Below are positions 29,206-41,775 of a stretch of DNA of 64,000 bases, piece after piece; positions within the stretch are counted from its first letter, which is position 1, and the number at the start of each line of letters is the position of its first letter. Origin of the DNA: Zygnema cylindricum (Eukaryota; Streptophyta; Zygnematophyceae; Zygnematales; Zygnemataceae). The notes below the pieces were generated by a model, which saw only the letters and a program-made list of their open reading frames with translations, was not told the DNA's origin and searched no databases. The stretch is taken from NCBI GenBank assembly GCA_037447655.1, contig JBBHKE010000931.1:1-64000 (forward strand), given 5' to 3'. The position numbers and the translations under genes are program-made.

Positions 29206-31560
29206 ATGGGAGGGGGAGAAGCTCACGAAAAAATGGGTCCGGAAATCGAATCTGAGGAGCACGGTAGTCAGGGTACGTTTGCATTAGAGGAAGAGTCACA
29301 GGTGCCCGAGGAATCAATCCCCTTTTCCTCTCCTTTAAACGTCGAGCAATTTCTTAAGGGAATGATGCCTCCGGCGGTTACGGCAGAGACTTCCCCAAAA
29401 CAACCCGAGAGACAACAGACTCCCCCACCTCCGCCTCTCTTTTCTCCCGAGAATTTCCCTACATTGTCCGAGGCTGCCAAGGTTCAGGCCGCTGAGATAT
29501 CTCCCAAATCACATAAGAAGGGTCTGGCTCATAAGGAAGCGGTCCCTGGTCACCTTCTTGAGGTCGGACGCTATATCAGATCCAAGGCCCTGACAGCCGA
29601 AATGTACATGGATCCGGAGATACTGACAGATCCTACTCGGCCAGGTCGAAAAGAAGTCTTAGCCCTTTAAAATCTCCATGAGTTGAAGGTTAAGAAGGAG
29701 TTGGTGCAGCGGGTAGCTAGAACCGATAAAGCCAGGATCATAAGCTTATTGGGAGGTGTTGTTGAGATACTGAGTAGTTCGTCGAGAGCGGCTCTTCGAC
29801 CTCAGTCCGGGAGCAACGAGGGATTCCCTCAACTTCACCCCATCAACCCTCTTAATCTCTTGACACTGCAACCAGCAGACCATCCACGGGTAGGGCGACA
29901 TCTCGGGCCCGAGCCGGAAAAAGGGATCAGTCCGCGTGGGTTACCAAAGCCCAAGAGAGTGCATCGGTTCAATCATCGGGACACCAAGGGCAGGTTCGCT
30001 CCCCGACCTAAAGAGGAGTCGTTTTTCCCTTCAGCCTCAATCTCTCCTTCCTCCCTATCTCCACCAGCATCGGTTGTTCGACCTTCCGAAGGGTTGTGGC
30101 GCTCGAGACCCACCGACCCTGAGTTACCTGGTCTGGGGATTGCGGATATCTCGGGGGTAGTGAGCAGCACCAAGAAACTTGTTGATATTTTGCGATCGCA
30201 GAGTGAGGCTACGGCGGGGACCGAACTCGTCACCATAGACTAGGAGGCTCTTGAAAGGGAAAGGAAGGAGGCCCTTGAACAGGATTTGCTTCTCATTCGA
30301 GAGGCTAGACAGAGGGCGAGAGGAATTCTTAGTGGACAAGTAGCTCCTCCTCATAGGTCAGGTCCCATTGCGGGAATACCACCCCGCGGTCAGGCAACCA
30401 CGCCTGCAACTCAAGCTCCAAGGACTTCACCGAGATCTAGACAGGAATCTCCTCTCTAGCGAGAAGGGGAGGAAACCACAGGGCCTAATATGAAGGGTTT
30501 GGGTGCAGATTTACCGCCTGAGTCTGCTTCTCTGCCCCAAGAGGAGCCTACATTTGTCTCAATGGAGGTTGCCTCCGCCGTGGAGGCTTTGGTGGAGTTA
30601 CGACCAGACGAGAGGATTCACATTTCCTTGAGGGCTTCAACACCTCTTTCTCCATCTCCCGGAATACCTTCAGATTTTCCATCTTCTCCTCCTCCTCATT
30701 CCTCTCACTCCCCGGGTCCCACCACAAAGCCCCGTGACAGTCTTTCTCCTCCCGTTTCTCGAGCACCCGCCGTCCGTGGGTCCCCTGATCGGCTAGTTAT
30801 AAAGTACAAGTAGGACGTACCCGCCTACTCCCCGCCTCATCGACGTTCTCCTTCTTCTAGCCCAGGAATTCCACCTTCCCAGACATCTAAGAGGCAAAAC
30901 AAGAGACATACTTCTTTTTCTACATTGCCCCAGCAGTCTCCGTCTCCTTCTCCGCCACCGTCAATTCCTCAACCTTCGAGCAAACCTCGGCTCCACATCC
31001 CATCAGTGGAGACAGTTCTAAGAGAAGAACAATACGCTCCTGGATATAGAGGAGCCAGGAATCCAACTTCTCCTTTAACAAGCAGACCATCCTCAGTGGG
31101 GGGGAAGATAACGCAAGTTACACTCCTCGTCCCAGCGGAGGAGAAGGCGGTTCCGAGCCAGATGGCGCAGATCTAGGTGTCATTTCATCGGTTTGATTTG
31201 TCTGTCCCACACGGCCTTCCTCGCCCCAGTTCACAAACCTCGTAGAGGAAGAGAAAATGGGTGACGTACAGATTATTATAGGGGACAGTTCGGGGATCGC
31301 GTCTCAGATTTCGAATTGTTGTGGAAATCCTTCACACAATCCGAAATAAACAAGTATAAGGGGGGAGCAATTCCAGATGACTTGGAAAGTACTCTTTTCC
31401 CAATGATGGTAAATATCTTGCTGGTGGCGCCTTAGCCAATTACAAAGAAACAACAACCTCTCCTAATGGCTTCCTGCATCAAAATTTCAGACCCAATCCT
31501 TGATGAGGCAGTCTTGCAAGCAAAAGCAGACTTGGCGGCGGCTGCAACCGCCCAGGTCAC
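29206..31560 (+). pseudogene. Gypsy gag-like region, proline-rich, interrupted by copia C
   Basis: ATG at 29206 (MGGGEAHEKMG). Then ESIPFSSPLNVEQFL, FSPENFPTLSEAAKV, HKEAVPGHLLEVGRY, EMYMDPEILTDPTRPGRKE, a stop at 29668, KKELVQRVARTDKAR, a basic HRFNHRDTKGRFAPRPKEE stretch, and long Pro/Ser-rich linkers to 31170. TAG codons at 30241, 30458 and 30812 break the frame. From 31240 a gag-like helical region (DFELLWKSFTQSEINKYKGG, ADLAAAATAQ) runs into the copia C target site at 31560 and resumes at 38009. Confidence 0.75.
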
Positions 31561-32608
31561 TGTAGAAATTAATGGTTTTAAGTATTTTCTAGGTCTGAAT
31601 AGAAAGAAAGAAGCCGAGGCAGTCTACCTCTAACTTCTCTCTCCAACTCTCAAACTTGTCGCAGTCACTGAGAAATCGGAGAGGAAGCTTGAGCCATGGC
31701 TACCTAGGCTATCCTGAGGTTTACGCGAAATTTATATTAGTTCGGGTTTATTTATTTAAAAGGTATGTGCCGGCGGCAGGAATTCATCCTCGTACCTACC
31801 GGCAGGCAGACAGGAAGTAGTCGGTAGCCTTAGCCGTTAAGTCTAGGAGTCATGATATGTAGTATATAGTTTGATAGTTATTTAAATATGTATACGTACG
31901 ATTATTCATTTAACTATAATAGATTACGGGATACATAGATCCGGTAATATATAAAGTACGGATTACGGTACGGACTATAAATCAATACCGCGCATTTGTT
32001 TCGTAAATGAAACAAATACCGCACATGTATTTATTACGGCTACGATTAAATTAGATTTTAATCGGACGGCCGCAATTAGCGCCGAGATCGCGGAGGAAGT
32101 TTTCGGCGGTTTGTGGACATCGCCAAATTAGATGACGCGTGGCGAAATGTCGTTGGATCGTGGAATCCCCGGAGATTATGGCATCGAACCCGGATATGAC
32201 ATGTGTCGACATTTAGGCCTTGTCGTACAATGTCCGTACCTAAAGTACACCGACCGCTGTACTTTTGCGTACGGAACTCAATTCTGATTGGTTCCGTACA
32301 TCAGTAGATAGAGTCTGTGAGTGAGATAGGACTTAGAAAAATTAGGAGATAGGACCCTCTCTCCCAGAGAGCTTCTGTACAAAAGGTCAACTTTGACCCT
32401 CTATAACTTACTGCTCAAGGGAGCAAATCCAGAGATTCTTTTTGCTATCGACTCAGGGGAGTCTTCTCTTCACAGGGGTGAAGGTGGTCAGAGTTTTTGT
32501 CTGCCAGGGTGGCAGTTATTTTTGCTTAAACACAAAGGGGTCAAGATTATCCTAGAGGCTTCTTGGAAGCTGTCCACTCTGAGGACTTATGGAGGTCTCA
32601 GAGTTTCA
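31561..32608 (+). repeat. Copia C 5' LTR
   Basis: TGTAGAAATT...GAGTTTCA, directly followed by the half-tRNA primer site at 32609-32623. Contains the antisense tRNA-like segment at 31767-31849, TATATAAA near 31950 and paired ACCGC(G/A)C words. The first G-box of copia A is mutated here (GACGCGTGGC). Confidence 0.94.
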
Positions 32609-35600
32609 GGTTATGGGCCCACCCTCTAGGGTACCAATCTTTAATGGAACTGGCTTCATATACTGGGAAAGTATGATGATAGGAGCTCTATGCGAAAAAA
32701 GGTTTTGGGGGATAGTGAGTGGACGATTGGGGCGTCCATCAAGTCTTGGAATTCCTCCAGGGTTTAAAGGAAGCAAATTCACCAGGAAAGAGGATTCACC
32801 TTCAACGGAGGAAACAAAGGAAGGAGAGGTGGTGGACAAAGGAAAGGAGAAGGAGGCGACCACACCAATAGCAACTGGTTTAGCATTCATGTCACCTATT
32901 CCGAGGAACGAGGAGAATGATACTGAAACCTGGGACTTCAACAATATGGCGGCAAAGCACTTCATCCTACGCCATCTCACTCAAGGACTTGCATGTCCTC
33001 ATTTGCAGGTAGAGAGGGCATCCGATCTTTGGATGGCTCTCATAGAGATGTACCGAAGTGGTACGATTCAGCAACAACAGTTGGCTGATCTGAAAGTTAA
33101 GGAGTATGTATACCAAGGGGGAAATATGTTAGATTTTTGCAATGAGCTTGCTACACTCTTCATGGAGCTAGAGAGTGCGGGAAAAGTTTTTAGTGAAAAA
33201 GAAAAGGTTAATTATTTACTAATGAAGTTACCTGATGAGTTCGAGAACATAGTCAACCGTGTGCAGGACTTGCCGGACTCAAGGTGGATATGGAACTCAG
33301 TGGTAGGGATGATTCTCGTTCGAGAGAATACGATTGAGATCCGAAGGGGAGGAAAGAGTGGCCAAGCCTTGGCAACAGCGACCGATTGGAGGAACAAGGA
33401 TTCCCAGAAACCAGTCGGAAACTATGGGGGTAGGGAGCAGAAAAAACAGGTTGACGAGTTCGAACCAAGGGCTCCCAAAGGTTTATGTCATTTTTGTAAG
33501 AAACCGAGGCACTATATGGCAGAGTGCACTAAGCTAACCGAGCTTCGGTTAAAGGAGGGGCAGACCGGTGGTACCCTGAGAGGAAAGAAAAAGGCCCTTG
33601 TCACACAGGTACTTGAGGCGGAATGCGAGGACGAGGACGATGAGCTCCTTTTGGATGAGGAGTTGGAGGCGAAAACTGAGGTTGAAATTCCACGAAGGCA
33701 GAAATTTGCTTACGGTGGATTGAAAGGTGAAGCAGGCTGGATTATAGATTCAGGTGCCTCAATGCACATGTGTAAGGATAGGCACTTGTTCACTAAGATA
33801 AGAAAGATTCCCACCGTAGAGATAGAGTACGGGGATGGGAGGATAGTCACCACTACTCTTGTAGGATCGGTAGATCTGAAAGTGTTAGTAGAAGGAAAGA
33901 CATCCATATTAACATTCTCTGATGTATTGTTTATTCCGGAGCTGAACAAAAACCTTATCTCTACATCTGTGTTAGATGATAAGGGTTTTTTTACTAACAC
34001 TAGGGAAGGAGTCTTTACTGCTAGTTTTGAGGTGGATGTCTATTTCATTGCTGAGAAAGGTAGCCATGGGATGTTTAGGCTGATCTTAAGTAATGAAACG
34101 AAGAAACTTTATTATGCTGGTGTTCATGATATTATGATGTGTCATAAGAGGCTTGGGCATGTGAATCTAGATAAGCTAAGAGAGATGAAAAAGATGGGAG
34201 TGGTGGAAGGGATTCAGTTCAGTGAGAGTGATGATATAAGTGATTGTAGTGGGTGTGCTCAAGGTAAAGCACACAGATAACCCTTTCCTAAAACAGCCAC
34301 CTACAAGGGAGAAAAACTTCTAGATCTAGTACACACAGATATTTGGGGACCGGCTAGAGTGCCCTCACCGAGGGGGAAGAGATTTATGATGACTATAACT
34401 GATGATTGGTCTCGGTATTCCCGGGTGTATTTTTTGAAAAACAAGTCAGAAGTTGAGGACTGTTTTAGACAATATAAAGCATGGAGCGAAAAACTCCATG
34501 AAACTCCAATCAAGAGAGTAAGGAGTGACAATGGTGGAGAGTATACTTGTAACCAGTTTGAGGATTTTTTGAGGGAAGATGGGGTTCAACACCAAAAGAA
34601 AGTTCCAGAAAATCCGGAACAGAATGGGGTAGCTGAAAGGTTAAATAGAACACTAAGTGATAGTGCTAGAAGTATGTTGTCGGATAAGAAGATAGGAAAA
34701 AGGTTTTGGGCAGAAGCAATGAACTGTGCTAATTACCTCAAAAATAGAGTTCTTACTTCAGCTATAAAAGATCAAACACCTTATGAGAGATGGACAGGCC
34801 GGAAACCAGACTTATCTCATTTAAAGGTTTTCGGCAGTCAAGTGTTCAGTCTAGATACTGATCGGTCCAATTGGAAGCTAGATCCTAAAGGAAAACCGGG
34901 ATACTTATTAGGATATGATGAAGATGTTAAAGGATATAGAGTTTATGATCTAAAAAGGGAAGATATAATCTTAGTAAAGCATCTAGTAGTTATGGATGAA
35001 GGAAAATCTGTGGATCCCTTCAAATATACGAAGTCAGTAAAAATCAGATTTGATTCAGAAAATTTTGATGACTTTGAGCTTCCTAACTATCCAGGTTTTA
35101 GAGAAGATGACATTCTTGCAGGTACAAATCTGACCGAAAAGGACTCGGCTGTGGAAACTCCAGTGACAACTCTACCCGAAGCGGAAGACGTGGTGGAAAT
35201 TGATTCGGAATCAAAGGATAGGGGAGAAGCCGAGTTTGTTCGAAAGAATCCACGAGAACCATCTATTCCGGCCTCAGATTTTGAAGGGGGAAGGAGAAGT
35301 AGTAAAAGACTGCAAGAAAAACAGGTTAATAACAAGGTAACAAAACTATCTCATCAAGATGAACCTCAAACTTATGGAGAGGCGATGAATTGTCCAGAAA
35401 GAAATCGGTGGAAGACAGCTATCAATGAAGAGATGGCCTCAATTATGGCAGCTGATACTTGGGAGCTGGAGGATTGTCCACCTAACCGAAAACCAATCGG
35501 TTGTAAGTGGGTTTTCAAATTAAAACTGAACCCAGATAACACAATCGAGCGCTACAAGGCCCGACTAGTGGCAAAAGGATTTACACAAAAGGAGGGAATT

Positions 35601-36947
35601 GACTACGAGGAAACCTTTGCCCCGGTGGTCAGATTTCCCTCCGTCCGCATACTTCTCATCCAGGCAGCAGCAGAAGACATGGAAGTGCACCAGATGGACA
35701 TCAAAACAACCTTTTTGCATGGAGAATTGGAAGAGGAGATCTTCATGCGACAACCCGAAGGGTTTGTGGAAGAAGGAGAGGAGAGTAAGGTATGCCGGCT
35801 GATTAAATCTCTTTATGGTTTAAAACAGGCGCCTCGACAGTGGAATAAGAAGCTTGATGAGTTTCTTACCGGTCTAGGATATATTCGGATCAGCTCAGAT
35901 CACTCAATCTATGTTTTTGAAGATGAGGAAGGTTTTATATTTATTGCAATTTATGTTGATGATTTGCTTCTTTTAAGTAAATCAATGGAAAAAATTAATA
36001 AACTAAAAACCGATCTTAAGGGGAGATTTGAAATGAAGGATATGGGGGAAGCAAAATATATTTTGGGAATTCAAGTAGAGAGAGACCGAAAAAGAAAAAT
36101 TATAAGATTGACTCAAAAAGAAGCAATAGGGAACATGCTTGAAAAATTTCAAATGGATAAAGCTAATAGTTGTACAACTCCAATGGAGTTGAAGAAGGGA
36201 AGTGAGGGGAGTGAGGAAGGAGGAGTCATAGTCTTAGACGAGGAATTATCTCCTAGAAGAACAGAAGTTCATGCAGACTATTCCTTACAGGCAAGTAGTG
36301 GGAAGTCTAATATATTTTATGAATTGTATCGGCCGGATTTAGTTGCAGCTGTAGGAGTGCTGAGTAAAAGTCTAAATGCTCCCACTAAGAAGGATTGGGA
36401 GGCAGCTAAAAGAGTTCTTAGATACTTGATAGGAACTAGGGATCTATGGTTGCATTTGGGTGGGGAGAATACTGACATCACTACTTGGAGTGATGCTAGT
36501 TATGGTGATGCTCCGATGAGGAGATGCACTTCTGGATATGTATTATATGTGGGTGATGGGGCTTGCTGTTGGAGTAGCAAACAGCAAAAGGTCATTGCTC
36601 AGTCCACCATGGAGGCTGAGTATATGGCCTCTTGCTCTGCTGTAAAAGAATTGATGTGGGTCAAGTCTTTACTTGGTGAACTTGGTCATCTTAAGAGTGG
36701 TGTGCAGAAAATATTTTGTGATAATCAAGCAGCAATTGCTATTTCTGCCAATCCTAAACATCATTTTAAAGCAAAACATATGGACATTAGACTCAGCTTT
36801 GTTAGAGAGAAAGTAGAAAATAAAATAATCAGTTTAGAGTACCGACCAGATAGTGAGATGGTAGCAGATATGATGACCAAACCTGTGCCTTCCCCTAAGC
36901 TAATTTTTTGCAGGGAGAAGTGTGGTCTGAAATTAAGAATTGACTAG
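32589..36947 (+). pseudogene. Copia C gag-pol polyprotein (one stop, one compensated frameshift)
   Basis: A single frame of about 1450 codons. Gag UBN2-like region about 100-260; zinc knuckle CHFCKKPRHYMAEC about 300; protease IDSGASMHMC about 385; GAG-pre-integrase H..H..CSGCAQGKAH about 515-563; integrase D (HTDIWGP), D (RSDNGGEY) and E (NGVAERLNR) about 580-690; RT with MDIKTTFLHGELEE and YVDDLLLL about 1030-1125; RNase H WSDASYGD, MEAEYMA, FCDNQAA about 1300-1400. A TAA at 34279 follows AHR. At 36254-36340 a +1 and then a -1 indel scramble about 29 residues of the RT/RNase H connection. Catalytic residues are otherwise intact. The first in-frame ATG (32589) is inside the LTR; the next (32613) is inside the primer site. 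Confidence 0.93.
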
Positions 36948-36960
36948 AAAATAAGGGGAG

Positions 36961-38008
36961 TGTAGAAATTAATGGTTTTTAAGTATTTTCTAGGTCTGAA
37001 TAGAAGAAAGAAGTTGAGGCAGTCTACCTCTAACTTCTCTCTCCAACTCTCAAACTTGTCGCAGTCACTGAGAAATCGGAGAGGAAGCTAGAGCCATGGC
37101 TACCTAGGCTATCATGAGGTTTACGCGAAATTTATATTAGTTCGGGTTTATTTATTTAAAAGGTATGTGCCGGCGGCAGGAATTCATCCTCGTACCTACC
37201 GGCCGGCAGACAGGAAGTAGTCGGTAGCCTTAGCCGTTAAGTCTAGGAGTCATGATACGTAGTATATAGTTTGATAGTTATTTAAATATGTATACGTACG
37301 ATTATTCATTTAACTATAATAGATTACGGGATACATAGATCCGGTAATATATAAAGTACGGATTACGGTACGGACTATAAATCAATACCGCGCATTTGTT
37401 TCGTAAATGAAACAAATACCGCACATGTATTTATTACGGCTACGATTAAATTAGATTCTAATCGGACGGCCGCAATTAGCGCCGAGATCGCGGAGGAAGT
37501 TTTAGGCGGTTTGTGGCCATCGCCACATCAGATGACGCGTGGCAAAATTCCGTTGGATTGTGGAAACTCCGGAGATTATGGCACCGAATCCGGATTTGAC
37601 ATGTGTCGACATTTTGGCCATGTCGTACAATGTCCGTACCTAAAGTACACTGGCAGCTATACTTTTGCGTACGGAACTCAATTCTGATTGGTTCCGTACA
37701 TCAGTAGATAGAGTCTGTGAGTGAGATAGGACTTAGAAAAATTAGGAGATAGGACCCTCTCTCCCAGAGAGCTTCTGTAGAAAAGGTCAACTTTGACCCT
37801 CCATAACTTATTGCTTAGGGGAGCAAATTCAGAGATTCTTTTTGCTATCAACTCAGGGGAGTCTTCTCTTCATAGGGGTGAAGGTGGTCAGAGTTTTTGT
37901 CTGCCAGGGTGGCAGTTATTTTTGATTAAACACAAAAGAGTCAGGATTATCCTAGAGGCTTCTTGGAAGCTGTCCACTCTGAGGACTTATGGAGGTCTCA
38001 GAGTTTTA
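36961..38008 (+). repeat. Copia C 3' LTR
   Basis: Starts right after the polypurine tract AAAATAAGGGGAG (36948-36960) and ends GAGTTTTA (CA changed to TA), then GTCAC. Confidence 0.94.
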
Positions 38009-38013
38009 GTCAC

Positions 38014-39979
38014 AGCTGCTTTCACCGATGACATGAAACTGCAGGCACAAGGTCTAGCCTATGTCAACCAACTTCAGGCAATACAGGTCGCCAGAGCAGC
38101 CACCCGGATGGTTGAAGACCCTAACCTTTGTACCTCACTTTTGAACACCTGAATGCTCTTTTACAAAGAAATGAATGAATGTGCTATGAAGGAATTTAAG
38201 GAATTCCGTTGCAAGGAGAGTGAATTTCCCCAGACTCTTTTCAACAGATTGTCGAGCCTCTGCCAAAAGACAAAACTATCAACCATTGATCTCTCGGCTT
38301 TGGCAACCAAATACTTCATTGTGGTCTGAAACTTGTTCGGACCCACAAACAGATTGCCCTTAATAATTAGATTGCTGGACAGGCCATCCACGACCGCAAT
38401 CCATCCGCTAAAGAAATCTCGTTGGCAGCAATGAAACTTAACGACCAGTTCGTTCATAGAGAGGCCCAAGAGAAGGCGTTAACCGGAAAAACCAGTGGAA
38501 ACTTTGCAAGATTTGTTTGAGAAATGCCTCCCAACAATGAAGAGTCGGCAGAACTCCTAGCTTTGCGGAAGCTCAAAGAGAAACAATTGGTGGATAGCGG
38601 ATCCGAACGCGCCATGAAGGCCGATGACTGCGTCTTCTTGTACAACTGTTTGAAGTGTCAACAAACAGGTCATGGATGGAAGCGCTGCCCCCGAAGCTCA
38701 AACCAGAATTAGCTCTCAAGCAAAAAGAATGGGAAAAGAAGAGAGCAGAAAGGACCAAGAAGCAACAAGAAAGGAAACAAGAAAAAGGATTGGAAGACAA
38801 AACCTCGATGAACAAAGACAATTATCGTCAGACTCCCCAGTCCGAGACTGCAAAAATGTCACAAGCCCAGTTGCGACAAATCAAACTTCCAAAGTTCGAT
38901 GACGCGCAAATCTCCAAAATATTGATGGGCAAATACACCTCAAAGGGCTCCAAGTGTGAGGCTTGCGGTTTCATGGGTCACAAGGAAATGGAGTGTTTCG
39001 AAAGAATGGGGTCTCGGAGGAGATGATGCAATATGCACTATTTACTGGTGAAGGTGAAACCGCCATAAACCCTCTCCCTCTCCTGCTTCTTTACCCTTCG
39101 GAACGCCGCACCACGTAAGAACCGGAACGACAGCCAACAGGTCAAGCAAAACTCACCTCGGAAATTATAATCCAACAGCAGAGACAACAACTAGCCGCAA
39201 TGGCTGCAAAATTGGCAGCCCTACGATTGGGATCTCACTTCAGGACTCTTGCTTTGACGGAAGTTCAAAAACTCCACCGGAGAAAACAAGAGCTACTACA
39301 AAAGCTTGCGGAGCTTGAACAGGGAACCGCGGCGGGCGCAGACGATGACGATGTGATGGGGTGGGACATGGAACCTCCTAAAGCTCATCACGCACAAACC
39401 TTCCTTTCTGGAGCTTGGAATGTTGGCGTGGGAGACAGTAGCAGGCAGCTTCGTAACTCAACATCGGCGCACAGAAGGGACCAGCAAAGACTGACTCAAA
39501 GAGACCACAACAGGAAGTCTAGTGGACCTTTGTCCTTCACCACCAGGGCAATCATTCTGAACAGCAAAATAGGTCTCCGAATCAAACCCACAAATCCGCC
39601 TCCTGCGGCCAGAAAGAAATTGCCTCCCGGATTCGAGAATTACATGACAACAAACACTAGGGAAATGGAAAAACATGCAAAGGAGGAGGAAAAGCGGAAC
39701 AACCAAGACTGGTTCGAAAAATATTTGGCGGAACGTCTAGAAGATACTATACCAAAAACGCCCCCGGAACAGGAATCTGATCAGGAAAGTGGGGAACCAG
39801 GGGGGGGGGGTCAGGAAAAATCGGAAGAACCTGCAGATTCCTCCATTTGGTCGCCAGAAACTCAACCTTATTCCTTCAAACCAATAGTGATGTTAGTAAG
39901 GCATCTAATGCCCTTCGCCCTCACTCACGTGAAAACACTGGCCTCTTCCTACAACCTGATGGAAGAAATTCTCATTTAG
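38014..39979 (+). pseudogene. Gypsy element 1 gag C-terminal half with two zinc knuckles
   Basis: Resumes the gag frame after copia C (AAFTDDMKLQAQGLAYVNQL). A helical capsid-like stretch follows in shifting frames (NECAMKEFKEFRCKE, LFNRLSSLCQKTK), then two CX2CX4HX4C knuckles: CLKCQQTGHGWKRC (38652-38693) and CEACGFMGHKEMEC (38956-38997). Between them is a Lys/Glu-rich coiled-coil-like segment. From 39200 an open frame of 259 codons begins with MAAKLAALRLGSHF and a heptad-like LHRRKQELLQKLAELEQ, with a charged, proline-rich linker before the protease. Stops near 38330 and 38443 and several frameshifts disable it. Confidence 0.75.
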
Positions 39980-40322
39980 GCCCTCGGAGAGGAGATTCAT
40001 TCGAAGGAAAAAAAATAGATAGGCGTAATCTATCTGTAACCTATCTGGTATCTATCTAGTAAGATATCTAGTAAGATAGGCGTCTTCTGGTCCGCCGACC
40101 CATATACCCCTATGATAGATAGGGATTATAAGACGTTATCTGTGGCTCTAATAGTAAACCGGACGGGAAACTTCTAACTCAACAGATACAGCGAATATCA
40201 GGATGCGGTGGTCGAACCAGGAGCACTCCCAAATCTAATTGCCACGTCGACTCTGCAGCAAAAGCCTGAAGAACTCCGACCGGAAAATCTGCCCAAGTAA
40301 CATCTGCCTAAGCACTGTTAGC

Positions 40323-41534
40323 TGAAACTTTGAGACCTCCATTGGCCCTCAGAGTTGGCAGATCCAAAGAAGCTAATCTAGATAGTGCCGACTCCAAACT
40401 TGATATAAACCCAAATGACCAACCCCTTGACAGTCACAACCCCAACATAGATTCATCCTTGTGAAATAAAACTTTCTGTGTGCTCAGTTCCATCACAGAA
40501 TGCAAAGTTAGAATATGAGATTTGGACACATTCACCCACTTTGACTTTCCCTTAGAAATGCAGCCACCCTGGCAGACAAAACCTCTCACCGACTACACCC
40601 CTATGTAGCCAGGACTCCCCTGAGTCTGCAGCAAAAAGAGTCACTGAAAATGGTCAATTAAATTGATAGTTATGGCTGGCCAAAATTTGCCATTTATATA
40701 GAGTGCTCTCTGGGAGAGGAAGCTGCCTACCCAAAATTTTCTAAGTCCTATTCCCTCTCTAAAACTCTATCTACTGAAGTACGGCACCAATCAAATTATT
40801 GTGTTGTACAGAAAAGTACAGGTGCCAGTGTACTTTATGTACGGCCATTGTACGACAATGGCCAAAATGTCGACACGTGTCAAATCAGGATAAGTTCCTG
40901 TAATCTCCGGAATTCCCGTAGTCCAATGTTATCACGCCACGTGTCATCTGACATGGCAAAGACCGTAAAACGCCAAAAATGCCTTTTCCGTGATCGCGGC
41001 GCCTATCGTGGCCGTCCGATCAAAACCGGTTATAATCCTAGCCGCTGAAATTCGTCGCGCGGTATTTGTTTCGCTATCGAAACAAATGCGCGGTATTTGT
41101 TTTGATAGCGAAACAAATGCGCGGTATCCGTTCTGTCCACAAACCGTACTTCGTACTAAATCAAACTGTATCTATGTACTAAGTATCTATTAGCCGTTAA
41201 ACGGATTTATCTACATGTGACGATTTATATATTTATCAAACCCTATATTTCGTAATATCTGTTCTAGACTTAACGGCTAGAGCTAACGGCTAATGCTGGC
41301 TGACAGACGTCAGGTACCAGGATCAATTCCTGGGTCTGTCAACTATCTTCTGGTAAGTCTACCTATTTCACCCCTTGTCTTCTCTAGAGAGCCTAGGAAA
41401 CCATGGCTCTAGCTCCCTATCCAGCCTTCAGTGACTACAACAAGTGTGGGGGCTTGGATAGGGGAGTTAGAGGTAGACCGCCTCAGCTCTTTTTCTATCC
41501 TAATAGAGACCTAGAAAATACTCAAATAACAACA
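40323..41534 (-). mobile_element. Solo copia LTR, minus strand, with near-perfect TSD
   Basis: Reverse-oriented LTR: begins TGAAACTTTGAGACCTCC and ends ACTCAAATAACAACA. Flanked by TTAGC (40318-40322) and ATAGC (41535-41539), a 5-bp duplication with one mismatch. No internal copia sequence, so it is an LTR-LTR recombination product. Longer (1212 bp) and more diverged than A/C/F. Includes a tandem repeat of GCGGTATTTGTTTCG-type units at about 41073-41130 and two CACGTG words (near 40875 and 40939). Confidence 0.88.
41266..41345 (+). other. tRNA-like segment in solo copia LTR (antisense to LTR)
   Basis: ACTTAACGGCTAGAGCTAAC (A-box-like), then CCAGGATCAATTCCTGG, a perfect 5-bp stem with a 7-base loop as in a tRNA T-arm, next to GACAGAC/GTCTGTC complementary words. 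The clearest fold among the LTR tRNA-like segments. Confidence 0.5.
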
Positions 41535-41775
41535 ATAGCAGTGGGAGCCAGCCAGTCCACGAAAATATCAAGGCCATGTTAATCGAGTTCTCCGATGACG
41601 TAGGTTAGAAGGTCCGAATTCAGCTTCCCTTTTTGGTGGTGGAAGGTAAGCAGTTTGAAATTCTGCTGGGGATGGCCACCTGGACAAGGTTGAACATGGG
41701 ATTAAGTGTGTGGAAGGAGCAGTTTACTGTTCGGGATCCAGAGGATCCAAAAGTCAAGGTGGTTGTACCCTTTGA

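Larger units (their letters stand above)
31561..38008 (+). mobile_element. Ty1/copia element C, complete, perfect 5-bp TSD (6.4 kb)
   Basis: Flanked by GTCAC at 31556-31560 and 38009-38013. LTRs of 1048 bp (31561-32608 and 36961-38008) are nearly identical. Removing the element and one GTCAC restores the host gypsy gag frame (AAAATAQVTAAFTDDMKL). This is the best-preserved copia in the window. Confidence 0.96.
39980..41775 (+). pseudogene. Gypsy element 1 protease region, interrupted by a solo LTR
   Basis: The protease active-site region reads DAVVEPGALPNLIATSTL near 40203, where related elements have D-x-G-A; the catalytic Asp is replaced by Glu. After the solo LTR the C-terminal retropepsin strand appears as FEILLGMATWTRLNM near 41660. 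Short ATCTATCT/GATAGAT repeats lie at 40010-40130. Confidence 0.6.

Noticed and set aside
40010-40130. ATCTATCT/GATAGAT repeats that could look like a short repeat array
   Set aside because: Irregular microsatellite-like sequence without conserved spacers; not a CRISPR array, which would not be expected in a plant nuclear genome.
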